From the NCBI GenBank assembly GCA_046590575.1, contig JBKJUS010000061.1, positions 1 to 62,896 on the forward strand: a stretch of 62,896 nt of DNA. The letters run 5' to 3'. Of the stretch, positions 17,501 to 24,003 are shown piece after piece. The notes below the pieces were generated by a model that was not told the DNA's origin, did no database searches, and saw only the letters and a program-made list of their open reading frames with translations. The DNA comes from DATLNF01 sp046590575 (GTDB lineage Bacteria; Actinomycetota; Actinomycetes; BP-191). Position 1 is the stretch's first letter. The number at the start of each line of letters is the position of its first letter. A program made the position numbers and the translations under genes.

Positions 17501-17947
17501 ACCTCGGAGGGGGAGCACACCTTCCGAGTCCGGGCGACCGACAACGTCGGTAACACCACGACGGTGAGCCACACGTACTACGGCGGCAAGTACCTCTTCG
17601 AAGGTTTCTTCTCGCCGGTTGAGAACCCCAACGTCTACAACAAGGCGAAGCCCGGCAGCTCCATCCCGGTCAAATTCCGGGTGCGGGACCGGGCGACCAA
17701 CGCCATCGCGAGCGCGCTAAGCACGGTCGGCTCGATCGTGGTGACCAACTTGACTTGTCCCGCCGACGCGATTGTCGTCCCCATCGCCGAGCTCGACCTG
17801 TCGACCAGCGGCTTGAAGTTCGACCAGACCGAGCAGCGCTTCCATTACACCTGGAAGACGGCCCTCACCTGGAACGGCTGCAAGAAGCTGACGATCACCT
17901 TGGACGACGGCATGAAGCGTTTCGCCTACTTCGACTTTCGCAAATAG
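11582..17947 (+). CDS. Giant secreted NSSPL-repeat protein with delta-60 propeller, C25-like peptidase and PxKF domains
   Basis: 2121 residues. A signal peptide ends near ADADPG (about residue 37). Residues 40-470 hold delta-60-type propeller repeats (LDPAFGNGG, QSDGKIVTAG, FLPDGTVDFAFGDG). Residues 488-537 are nine NSSPL units plus NSSAF. Two more arrays, 1003-1022 and 1047-1066, sit in loops of a region like a bacterial pre-peptidase C-terminal (PPC) domain (SDVDVWRFTAP, DFDFAVFGP). Residues about 1130-1560 resemble gingipain-type (C25) peptidases, with H1401/H1404 (AHYDHY) and C1444 (GCQSG) as candidate dyad. The tail has an Ig-like segment and a PxKF domain (PGSSIPVKF, about 2030-2040). 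No LPxTG or membrane anchor is seen. ATG at 11582 follows AGGA at proper distance; a GTG 11 codons upstream is less likely. Confidence 0.85.
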   Translation: MKQRGRNRLVRTIAAAGLLPALLTLQLVVAPGADADPGDLDPAFGNGGIATLIVPDQVLHAASALGVQSDGKIVTAGALASSATSPPDKWVIHRFLPDGTVDFAFGDGSGYVTYAPDTSILGTYVTDLVVQSDGGIVVAGFTEITAGIANVYVERFDSTGGTDDTFGGTGPVVFSPASRNLGGELALQPGASAGDPAAIVLGAWAEGTNPFFLTRLLPGTGAMDPTFAGDGVAEVDFGVRAVLQDIFVQPDRKILASGHIRNGAPLDNAGIARLLPDGVADPGFGGFGVAPTPPGSIVYDLIPGSDDHATVLSTKPDGTIVVGGNSFGPRTAQATLAEIAPNGASLVGSTASASMFDAADVTSAVGAVAVDADGATYLFGSGDDDNPDSSPRAGVKRFNGLTADPVFGSQTFLCSGTTAQAGVIDDAGRALVSSGCGGFTQTVARYLTVPSVPALANIAWTVTPSSAAAQALALPISSLDRADFADRNSSPLNSSPLNSSPLNSSPLNSSPLNSSPLNSSPLNSSPLNSSPLNSSAFPPTLLSEIPLRVAGGWESILAETALAGIPDNARTIQQVFALNPAPAGLSSLTLAHIPLNSSPLNTASLAAVLYGNTPVVRVGTPFVGAPQGTSGRDQWCTFLAPMRFNCTNGVNPDVTPLWALELKGDELGAFYRSDIEIFAGTPDPGSPLMTLRLSNIEQSVVPTGGITYAAAPGLFSCPSATGCAVDETLARAQASAGLPDVSPTATVADLRSVPEAESLSLSALIVGLIPAEDFPWETISLSSLFAQAGFAGDSAEYQLAFDLVCEQSDGLSLRFNLPNGARYIPGSFTIDFGAATYNPPIGETFSPTPAPSPSGPSFGDPSEDEGGLFYAEFGSPACTSPTSNTPVTVTARLRALTPPNLGVEDASASVRVNAVPALRVTGASLETFDGPESNNDTFETAVPIDDDVLYTGFISSKSDVDVWRFTAPTAGSEMTIFASHLPADFDFAVFGPRLPDSRSAPLNSSPLNSSPLNSSPLNSSPLEDQGGYSAPGGADIAPDTIQDSPLNSSPLNSSPLNSSPLNSSTLRGSGVQRGIRDEVITLTITEEDAGQTFYLAGVGYNGASATSPYLVRMKTTAAPPDLPCVQRSFGTGGASGADVPVAADRETLFLVNQKRFGDAYGKTETDAMMAKLRSLAALAEVKGVVLSVESNAAVANAYAAWDRDVCSVKAPNAVVDALASFVDTKRSGVTGLRHLVLVGSDEMLPFYRVPDLVTLSNQKDYAEPAALSGLDNPLSRAYRRGYVITDDKIGDFDPMNWFGGKLFAPDVGIGRVVESPAEIIRQADRVLGIKKVSPPMKSVDVTTSSFTAGYDFLRDGAQEIDQTLRSRAPSGPSSKISETWTAQDITGALNANPRVSTVLAHYDHYRALPAANNLSANSPTPLFNATDLRSSALAPGALLFTLGCQSGMNIADTLVTLGPDHPDAKKEADWAQVATGEKLLTYAANTGFGYGDTEVVAYSERLFGNFARGLDGQATVGQAFALAKSAYIAGLGGLPKVGVYDHKLLSEATFYGWPFLRVGSSGLLAPSFVPQPAPAAPAAPTMRTRAFDESMTFNRVNTTRGSYWTELGQSLITEHFRPIQPMHTLDVTPTDGFKVNGVWFDVVRFRDIGASTGIDPHLSIPTVDLSSSSPEPALGDIAFPAALSNFGTAPTATGRKTTLMLLTGQSASTANLPPGLVVQRLFTRLAGEVARTDGNNFTPPQLRNMTAGVLGSLAAFRAETPDADVSRMRVFYTDDTATPVNGDITFKTVDLAPAGGGAWSAAVTLPPNATRVTQWWVQAQRISGATGTSNNKVAYYTAESQPPTTGSGLVLTVSPTPTASGFYATTPTITVTPPAGEPVPSYEQRVDGAAFAPYTGPITVTGDGYHQVDVRGSDGSFGTASMVVDTGRPTVRISVPFDGQSFAVGQAVTAQFTCADAGSGIASCVALDPLQLNTSEGEHTFRVRATDNVGNTTTVSHTYYGGKYLFEGFFSPVENPNVYNKAKPGSSIPVKFRVRDRATNAIASALSTVGSIVVTNLTCPADAIVVPIAELDLSTSGLKFDQTEQRFHYTWKTALTWNGCKKLTITLDDGMKRFAYFDFRK
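13043..13192 (+). repeat. NSSPL array 1: ten 15-bp units in frame
   Basis: Nine exact NSSPL pentapeptides and a final NSSAF. The 15-bp units differ at the DNA level: serines are written AGC, AGT, TCC, TCG, TCT and TCA, and leucines CTG, CTC and TTG. The amino-acid pattern is therefore kept while the DNA has diverged. One isolated NSSPL unit follows at 13367-13381. Confidence 0.97.
14588..14647 (+). repeat. NSSPL array 2: four 15-bp units in frame
   Basis: Four exact NSSPL units directly after APL, in what should be a loop of a PPC-like beta-sandwich. They precede a 24-residue spacer (LEDQGGYSAPGG...) leading to array 3. Confidence 0.97.
14720..14779 (+). repeat. NSSPL array 3: four 15-bp units in frame
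   Basis: Preceded by DSPL, it has three exact NSSPL units and a final NSSTL. As in the other arrays, AGC and TCN serine codons alternate without a DNA-level pattern. Confidence 0.97.
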
Positions 17948-17951
17948 CTGC

Positions 17952-17985
17952 CCCGATCCCTGCCGGGCCGCGGCAGGGGATCGGG
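17952..17985 (+). terminator. GC-rich hairpin after the NSSPL-repeat gene
   Basis: Arms CCCGATCCCTGCCG and CGGCAGGGGATCGGG pair with a single bulge around a short loop, starting 5 bp after the stop codon. There is no U-tract, as is common for terminators in high-GC actinomycetes. It separates the giant gene from the next gene on the same strand. Confidence 0.6.
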
Positions 17986-18016
17986 CGTTGCCTGTCGAAC
18001 GAGCAGGAAACGCGAC

Positions 18017-19027
18017 GTGACGGAGTCTTCTTTGAAGAGATCGGCGGCCCGCCGTACGGCGGCCGTGCTCGCTGCAGCTGCCGTGCTGCTCGGCGGCTCG
18101 CCCGGCTGGGGAGCGCAGCCGACGACCAGGGTGCAGGAGCCGGCCGAGGCGGCCATGGCGCTGGCTCGACTGCTGCCCCATGACCCCACAATCCCGGCGG
18201 AGGGTCCGGCCGCCGGGGAAAGCGCGCCGGGGTCGCGCTACCCCTACGCGATCCCACGGTCGACTGTCGACCGGCCGGACACCCAGGGCGGTCGCCTGGT
18301 CCACGTCGTCTACTTCCTCCCCGCTGACAAGCCGGATGAGTCGCTCGATGTCGCCGGCGTGCTCGACGTGTCTGTGGCGGCGCAGAATGCGTGGCTGGCC
18401 CGCGAGAGCGGTGGCCTCAAGTGGCGCTTCGACACCTTCTCGTTCGACGCGACCGTCGACGGCGCCACCCAGCGGATCACGGCGTACGACGTCACCTTCG
18501 TCCGCAGTAGCCGACCCGCCAGCGAGCTGCACGACATCTCCACCATTGACGACGAGCTCGTCGCTGCCGGGCTGACGCAGACTGACAAGCGCTATCTCAT
18601 CTACGCCGCCGTCGACGGCAACGGCTCCTGCGGCTCGGCGTACTACCCGCTCGGTCAGCCCACCAACTCAGCGGCGGACGGGAAGTACGCAGGCGTCTAC
18701 CTCGACTCCGTCGCCGGCTGCAGTGCTCGTGACTTCGCCACGTCGGTCGGCTCGCCGGGGATGACCGAGACCATCGCGCAGCAGGAGATCATGCACAACG
18801 ACGGCGTCGTCCCGCTCTCCGCGCCGCATCAGTGCCTGCCCAACTACTTCCACGTCTGCACCCCCGGGCTGGCCCTCACGGCGCTCGACCCGGAACGCTT
18901 CGACATCCTCTTCCCGTTCGTCGGCGTACCGCTGCGCGACAAGAAGCTCGACCTCGGTCGCGACGACTACTTCCAGGCGCTGGGCACGATCCGAGACCTG
19001 GCGCGGAGCCCGTTCCTCACCTCCTGA
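18017..19027 (+). CDS. Secreted protein with a degenerate zinc-protease motif (QEIMHNDG)
   Basis: 336 residues with an Ala-rich signal peptide ending near GWGAQP (about residue 35). I recognise no named family. Residues 256-263 read QEIMHNDG, which lines up with HExxHxxG of metzincin-type proteases except that the first zinc His is Gln, and Pro replaces the third zinc ligand position. E257 and H260 remain. Cysteines are present around the region (NGSCGS, AGCSAR, HQCLPNYFHVC) and could form disulphides. The GTG start at 18017 has AGGA upstream. It follows the NSSPL-repeat gene on the same strand, so the two may work together outside the cell. It may be a non-catalytic derivative or an enzyme with altered metal binding. 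Confidence 0.6.
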   Translation: MTESSLKRSAARRTAAVLAAAAVLLGGSPGWGAQPTTRVQEPAEAAMALARLLPHDPTIPAEGPAAGESAPGSRYPYAIPRSTVDRPDTQGGRLVHVVYFLPADKPDESLDVAGVLDVSVAAQNAWLARESGGLKWRFDTFSFDATVDGATQRITAYDVTFVRSSRPASELHDISTIDDELVAAGLTQTDKRYLIYAAVDGNGSCGSAYYPLGQPTNSAADGKYAGVYLDSVAGCSARDFATSVGSPGMTETIAQQEIMHNDGVVPLSAPHQCLPNYFHVCTPGLALTALDPERFDILFPFVGVPLRDKKLDLGRDDYFQALGTIRDLARSPFLTS

Positions 19028-19077
19028 CCGGATAACCGAGGTGTACGGCGGGCGGTGGGGTGGGATCATGTCCACAG

Positions 19078-20526
19078 ATGACTGATCACCGCGGCCACGA
19101 GCCGAAACTGGACGTCGAGCCCACGGACGAGGGGTTCGAGTTCCACGACATCGAGGGCGAGGGTCTCGACCTCGAGGACCGGCAGGCACTGCGCCGGGTC
19201 GCGGGGCTGCGCACCGACCTCGAGGACATCAGCGAGGTCGAGTACCGCCAGCTGCGGCTCGAACGGGTCGTCCTGGTCGGGGTCTGGACCGAGGGCAACA
19301 GTGACGACGCCGACAACTCCCTCGCCGAGCTCGCCGCACTCGCCGAGACGGCCGGCTCCGAGGTGCTCGATGCGCTGCTGCAGCGACGCGGCAGACCGGA
19401 CCCGGCGACCTTCGTGGGCAGCGGCAAGGCCGTCGAGCTGCGCGACGTCATCCTCGAGACCGGCGCCGATACGCTGATCTGTGACGGTGAGCTGAGCCCC
19501 GGGCAGCTCCGTAAGCTCGAGGAGATCGTCAAGGTCAAGGTCATCGACCGGACCGCGCTGATCCTCGACATCTTCGCTCAGCACGCGACGAGCAAGGAGG
19601 GCAAGGCCCAGGTCGAGCTGGCGCAGATGACCTACATGCTGCCCCGGCTGCGTGGCTGGGGTGAGTCGATGTCCCGGCAGGCGGGCGGGCGGGTGGCCGG
19701 CGGTGCCGGGATCGGCTCGCGCGGACCGGGCGAGACCAAGATCGAGACCGACCGGCGACGGCTTCGGGCGCGGATGGCGAAGCTGCGCCGCGACATCAAG
19801 GCGATGTCGGTGGTCCGCGAGACCAAGCGCCAGGAGCGTAAGCGCAACGACGTGCCGTCGGTGGCGATCGCCGGCTACACCAACGCGGGCAAGTCCTCGC
19901 TGCTGAACCGGCTCACGGGTGCAGGGGTGCTCGTCGAGAACGCGCTCTTCGCCACGCTCGACCCCACCGTGCGGCGGGCGCTGCTGCCGGACGGTCGGGG
20001 ATTCACCCTCACCGACACCGTCGGGTTCGTGCGCCATCTGCCGCATCAGCTGATCGAGGCCTTCAAGTCGACGCTCGAGGAGATCAGCGGCGCAGACCTG
20101 ATCCTGCACATCGTGGATGGCTCGCACCCCGACCCGGAGTCGCAGCTGGCCGCGGTGCGGGAGGTCTTCGTCGAGATCGGTGCGCGCGACGTCCGCGAGA
20201 TCGTCGTGGTCAACAAGATCGACGCGGCCGACGAGGTCGTCCTCGGTCGGCTCCGCCGTGAGGAACGCAATGCCGTCTTCGTGTCGGCCAAGACCGGCGA
20301 GGGGCTGGATTCGCTCATCGGGGCGATCGATGCCGACCTGCCGCGACCGCTGGTCGAGGTCGATGTGCTGCTGCCTTACCTTCGAGGCGATCTGGTCAGC
20401 AAACTGCACACCGACGCCGAGCTGCTCAGTGAGGAACACACCGGCGACGGCACCCGGGTGAAGGCCCGGGTCGCCCCCGCTCTGGCGGCCGAGCTCTCGC
20501 CGTACGCCGCCGCTCCCTCACCCTGA
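19078..20526 (+). CDS. hflX: GTPase HflX
   Basis: Ribosome-associated GTPase that splits or rescues stalled 70S ribosomes. The N-terminal HflX domain spans about residues 50-185 (RRGRPDPATFVGSGK). A glycine-rich linker (GGRVAGGAGIGSRGPGETKIE) and coiled-coil follow, then the G domain with G1 GYTNAGKSSLL, G3 DTVGFVRHLP and G4 NKID. 482 aa is normal. The ATG at 19078 is the in-frame start; an ATG at 19068 is out of frame. In many actinobacteria hflX lies close to dapF and miaA; here about 12 kb of other genes separate them. Confidence 0.95.
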   Translation: MTDHRGHEPKLDVEPTDEGFEFHDIEGEGLDLEDRQALRRVAGLRTDLEDISEVEYRQLRLERVVLVGVWTEGNSDDADNSLAELAALAETAGSEVLDALLQRRGRPDPATFVGSGKAVELRDVILETGADTLICDGELSPGQLRKLEEIVKVKVIDRTALILDIFAQHATSKEGKAQVELAQMTYMLPRLRGWGESMSRQAGGRVAGGAGIGSRGPGETKIETDRRRLRARMAKLRRDIKAMSVVRETKRQERKRNDVPSVAIAGYTNAGKSSLLNRLTGAGVLVENALFATLDPTVRRALLPDGRGFTLTDTVGFVRHLPHQLIEAFKSTLEEISGADLILHIVDGSHPDPESQLAAVREVFVEIGARDVREIVVVNKIDAADEVVLGRLRREERNAVFVSAKTGEGLDSLIGAIDADLPRPLVEVDVLLPYLRGDLVSKLHTDAELLSEEHTGDGTRVKARVAPALAAELSPYAAAPSP

Positions 20527-20643
20527 CCGCGACCTCGCCTGCCGGCGACTGGGCGACGGGGATTGTGAAAGCGACGGTCGGCTTACGGCGACGTCGTGGT
20601 TCCGCTGATGCCTTCGGCATGGACTGACGAGGACAATGGCGCC

Positions 20644-21780
20644 ATGAGAGCCAGTGCGGTGGCGGCGGTGCTCGCGGCGGTCATCGCCGTCGCACTTGGC
20701 GGCGGTCCGGCGTACGCCGAGGGCACCGCTGGGACGACGTTTCCCGAAGGTTTCACCGTCGGCACCGACGCCTCGCTCGGCACCCCGGTGATCGGCTTCG
20801 GTGGCGCTGCCGGCGAGGTCGCGCGCACCCCGGTCATCCTGCTGCACGGCAACAACGACACGCCCTACCCCACGACGTGCAACGGCTCGTACGGCGCAAT
20901 CCAGCGCTTCGGCCAGCACCTGCTCGACCACGGATACGCCCCGCGCGAGGTCTGGGCGTTGGGCTATCAGGGTGACCAGTGCGATCTGCTCACCGACGAG
21001 ACCCGTCGTGCCGCTACGGCGCACACCACCATCGCCAACGTCCCCGACCTGCGGGCCTTCGTCGATGCGGTGCTCGACTTCACCGGAGCGACCCAGGTCG
21101 ACATCGTCGGGCACAGCCTCGGCACGACGCTGGCCCGTGAGTGGATGCGTCAGGACAACGCCTACGGGCAAGTACGCCGGCTCGTCGGTGTCGATGGGCC
21201 CAATCACGGCATCATCAACTGCTCGCCTTCGCCGCAGAACTACTACGTCACCCTGGGCTTCACCCCGAACAGTCCGGTCTGCCTGGAGTACGGCGCCGCT
21301 GACACGCCGTTCCTGACCCAGCTCAACGCGGGCGACGAGACGCCTGGGCCGACGGAATACCTGACGATCGTCAACGCCGACACGAGCTTCGTCTACATCG
21401 CCAAGCAGGACGGGGTGCTCGCACCCGTGCCGGCGGAGGACCGCGAGGGCCGGCCGCACGACTTCAGCCTCAGCGCTCGGCTCGACGGGGCGAGTCTCGT
21501 CGAGGTCACCGGGCAGGGCGCACATGACGGTGCACTGCTGGCCGCTCACACCGGCATCATCAACTCGCCGGAGGTCTGGGGCATCACCCTCGACTTCCTC
21601 CGGGCGGCGGCCCCGAGCCAGGCCGTCCCGCGGCCCGGCCCGCCGTCGCGACCGGCCCCCGTGCCGGTGCCGCGCCCCGCGCCCGCTTCCTTGCCGGCCA
21701 CCGGAGCCGATGACGTCCTTCCCGCCCTGGCCGCCCTCGCTGTCCTCACTGCGATCTATCGCAGTCGCCGGCGCAGGTAA
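20644..21780 (+). CDS. Secreted, LPxTG-anchored alpha/beta-hydrolase (lipase-like)
   Basis: 378 residues. A signal peptide ends near AYAEG. The alpha/beta-hydrolase core has VILLHGNND (oxyanion loop) and the nucleophile elbow GHSLG (about residue 160); GQGAHDGAL near the C-terminus probably holds the catalytic His. It resembles secreted actinobacterial triacylglycerol lipases/esterases. A proline-rich stretch then leads to LPATG, a hydrophobic segment and RSRRRR, a full sortase cell-wall sorting signal (from about residue 350). The mature enzyme should therefore be covalently attached to peptidoglycan. No sortase gene lies in this window. The ATG at 20644 directly precedes the signal peptide. 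Confidence 0.85.
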   Translation: MRASAVAAVLAAVIAVALGGGPAYAEGTAGTTFPEGFTVGTDASLGTPVIGFGGAAGEVARTPVILLHGNNDTPYPTTCNGSYGAIQRFGQHLLDHGYAPREVWALGYQGDQCDLLTDETRRAATAHTTIANVPDLRAFVDAVLDFTGATQVDIVGHSLGTTLAREWMRQDNAYGQVRRLVGVDGPNHGIINCSPSPQNYYVTLGFTPNSPVCLEYGAADTPFLTQLNAGDETPGPTEYLTIVNADTSFVYIAKQDGVLAPVPAEDREGRPHDFSLSARLDGASLVEVTGQGAHDGALLAAHTGIINSPEVWGITLDFLRAAAPSQAVPRPGPPSRPAPVPVPRPAPASLPATGADDVLPALAALAVLTAIYRSRRRR

Positions 21781-21845
21781 GCCGAGCGGTGGCGTCGAAG
21801 CCCTCGGCGTACGCCGTCCGCTTCAACGGGGGAGACCTGCCCGTC

Positions 21846-23321
21846 ATGCGCCGTAGCACCCAGCGCCGCCTCACCCACCTCGGCCTCCTGGCCGCCGTCA
21901 TCGGGGTGGCCGCACCGGTGGCTTTTGCCAAGCCGAGCGGCGGCCTGCGCTGCACCGGTGCCACCACCCCGCCGCTGTCCTTCGGCGAGCGGGTCTACGT
22001 CGACCGCGAGCGCGCCGGTGGCGAGCCGGTCAGCATCGTCGCGCAGGACGGCTCGATCACCGTGTCGACCCACGCGGGTACGACGCACGCCTACAAGGAC
22101 CCGCAGTCGATCGCGCGAGGCAGCAGCGACTTCCTGAACGGCTATACCAACCAGACGCTCAACTGGCGCTCGATCGACGGTGGCGGATCGTGGCGTTTCG
22201 TCGGGACCGCGGGCACGCAGAGCGGCCCCCACAGCCCGACGTCGAGCGGGTTCTCCGACCCCGACCTGACGATGGACGCCGGCGGCAACCTCTACAACAC
22301 CGAGATCAACCTGGCCAACGTGTCCGTCTTCGCCAGCCCGGACGACGGCAAGAGCTGGCCGATCGCCAACCCCGTCGCCAGCTCGGGCGACCGGCCGTGG
22401 GTCACGGGTGGTGAGGACGGCGAGGTCTACCTCTACGTCAACGCGCCGAAGCAGCTGCTGCGCTCGACCGACCGCGGCGTGACGTTCTCGCTGGTGTCCA
22501 CCAGCTTCCCCGCTGACGGCAAGCTGATCGTCGACCCGCTCAACCCGGAGGCTGGGTTGATCGGACCGATCTCCAGCGGTGGTGCGGCGATCAGCGCGGA
22601 CAAGGGCAAGACGTGGGAGGCATACGAGACGGCCTTCGCCTCTTCGACGCAGTTCTTCGGCGTCATCGCGGTGGACAAGGCCGGCAACATCTATGCGGCG
22701 TCGGCCGGCGGCTACCTCGGCTCGGGTGACGAGGAGGCCGACGGAGCGGTCGAGTTCAACTACTTCGACCGCAAGACCAAGAAGTGGCTGCCCGAGCCGA
22801 TCTCTATCCCGATTCCCAAGGGCGATGCGATGTGGCCGTGGCTGATCGCCGGTGACGACGGCCGGGTCGCGGTCGTCTGGTACCAGAACCTGGCGGGCCA
22901 GCCGGAGAAGTTCTACGCCTACGCCGCCTACACCCTCAACGGCACCGGCAGCGTCGAGACCTGCCGCGACCGCGCCGGGACGGTGCTGTCCAGCAAGCGG
23001 GTGCCGCCGCGGTTCGCGGTCGCTAACGCCAGCAAGAAGCCGATCCATGACGGCCCGATCTGCCTCAGCGGGACGGGCTGCAACGGTGCGACCGACTTCC
23101 GGAAGGGTGATCGCCGGCTGGGCGACTTCTTCACGGTCAACTTCGATCACACCGGGCGGCTGTTCCTCGTCTCCGCCGACACCACGCTGCGCGGTCCCGG
23201 CGGGGTGCCCAAGCTGGTGTCCAACCCCATCTTCATCAAGCAGAAGTCCGGCGGTCGGCTACTCGAGAAGCCGATGGAGCTGCGCCCGTCCCGCTGCCTC
23301 TTCCCGCTGGACAGCTGCTAG
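21846..23321 (+). CDS. Secreted Asp-box beta-propeller protein (sialidase-like fold) 1
   Basis: 491 residues with signal peptide MRRSTQRRLTHLGLL...AFA. Repeated Asp-box motifs (SIDGGGSWRF, PDDGKSWPI, STDRGVTFSL, SADKGKTWEA) mark a BNR-type beta-propeller. A GDRPWVTGG segment is shared in kind with the propeller at 24004 (DRPWLVGG). The Arg triad and Tyr/Glu pair needed to call it a sialidase are not evident, so substrate and activity are open. The ATG at 21846 starts the signal peptide. Convergent with the cyclic-nucleotide-binding gene, 21 bp apart. Confidence 0.75.
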   Translation: MRRSTQRRLTHLGLLAAVIGVAAPVAFAKPSGGLRCTGATTPPLSFGERVYVDRERAGGEPVSIVAQDGSITVSTHAGTTHAYKDPQSIARGSSDFLNGYTNQTLNWRSIDGGGSWRFVGTAGTQSGPHSPTSSGFSDPDLTMDAGGNLYNTEINLANVSVFASPDDGKSWPIANPVASSGDRPWVTGGEDGEVYLYVNAPKQLLRSTDRGVTFSLVSTSFPADGKLIVDPLNPEAGLIGPISSGGAAISADKGKTWEAYETAFASSTQFFGVIAVDKAGNIYAASAGGYLGSGDEEADGAVEFNYFDRKTKKWLPEPISIPIPKGDAMWPWLIAGDDGRVAVVWYQNLAGQPEKFYAYAAYTLNGTGSVETCRDRAGTVLSSKRVPPRFAVANASKKPIHDGPICLSGTGCNGATDFRKGDRRLGDFFTVNFDHTGRLFLVSADTTLRGPGGVPKLVSNPIFIKQKSGGRLLEKPMELRPSRCLFPLDSC

Positions 23322-23342
23322 GGCGAACGGTGCAGCAGGGCG

Positions 23343-23768
23343 CTAGCCGATTTTGGACGACTCAGCAGCACGCAGGCGCTTGGCCATGGCGATGAGCAGC
23401 TTCTTGTCCAGACCGGGTGCACCGGAGAGCACCGACCAGAACTCCTGGTAGCCCAGCAGGATGACCTTCATGTCGGTCTTCGCGGTGACTGTCGCGTTGC
23501 GCGGCTCGCGGTCGAGGAGGGCCAGCTCGCCGGCGTACTGGCCGGGCCCGAGCTTCGCCACGACGTTGCCGTCGCGGCTGACTTCGGCCTCACCTTCGAT
23601 GATGACGAAGAACTCGTAGCCGAGGCTGCCCTGCTTGGTGAGCACCTGGCCGGGGGCGAAGGACACCCGCTCGGCCTTCTGGGAGATGAGGTGGAGCTCA
23701 TCTTTCGTGCAGCCGCCGAAGAGCGGGATCGCCGCAAGGAGGTCCAAATCGCTGTCGTGACGGCGCAT
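23343..23768 (-). CDS. Cyclic-nucleotide-binding domain protein
   Basis: 141 residues that form essentially one cNMP-binding domain of the CAP/PKA type, with no DNA-binding or enzymatic domain. The phosphate-binding cassette GELALLDREPRNATVTA (about residues 81-97) keeps the Gly-Glu and Arg-Asn-Ala pattern of cAMP binders. The N-terminal helix LLAAIPLFGGCTKDEL is typical. It could be a small cAMP-responsive adaptor. AAAGGA sits 7 bases before the ATG and lies inside a perfect inverted repeat. A cyclase-like gene lies 12 kb away on the same strand, but a link is only inference. Confidence 0.88.
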   Translation of the reverse strand: MRRHDSDLDLLAAIPLFGGCTKDELHLISQKAERVSFAPGQVLTKQGSLGYEFFVIIEGEAEVSRDGNVVAKLGPGQYAGELALLDREPRNATVTAKTDMKVILLGYQEFWSVLSGAPGLDKKLLIAMAKRLRAAESSKIG

Positions 23769-23774
23769 GTGGTG

Positions 23775-23789
23775 ATCCTTTCAAAGGAT
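23775..23789 (-). promoter_or_regulatory. Inverted repeat covering the ribosome-binding site of the cNMP-binding gene
   Basis: Perfect arms ATCCTTT/AAAGGAT with a one-base centre. On the minus strand the right half is the Shine-Dalgarno AAAGGA of the cNMP-binding gene. It could be a repressor operator; as RNA, the one-base centre makes a tight hairpin unlikely without opening inner pairs. Confidence 0.4.
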
Positions 23790-23836
23790 TGCTCAAGGTC
23801 AGTGCCGGAATGAAGCCTGTCGTGGTGCGCGGGCCT

Positions 23837-23867
23837 GGCTTGTCAGCAAGCCGACACCTGTGGTGTC
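23837..23867. repeat. Two adjoining perfect hairpins in a divergent intergenic region
   Basis: GGCTT-N6-AAGCC (23837-23852) directly abuts GACACC-TGT-GGTGTC (23853-23867). They lie between the divergent cNMP-binding gene and the Asp-box propeller 2 gene, about 140 bp before the latter start. The rest of the 235-bp gap shows no other gene. An attenuator-like leader or regulator sites are possible. Confidence 0.35.
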
Positions 23868-24003
23868 AGTTGCCGTAGTCAGCGTGCCGCGCCGAGCGCC
23901 TCGTGGCAATGCGACCCGCCTGTGGGCCGCTGGAAAGCAGGACGAAGGCACCGTACGGCGAAGAAGTCGGCGACACCCTTTCCTCTCGAGGAGACTCCTC
24001 ACC

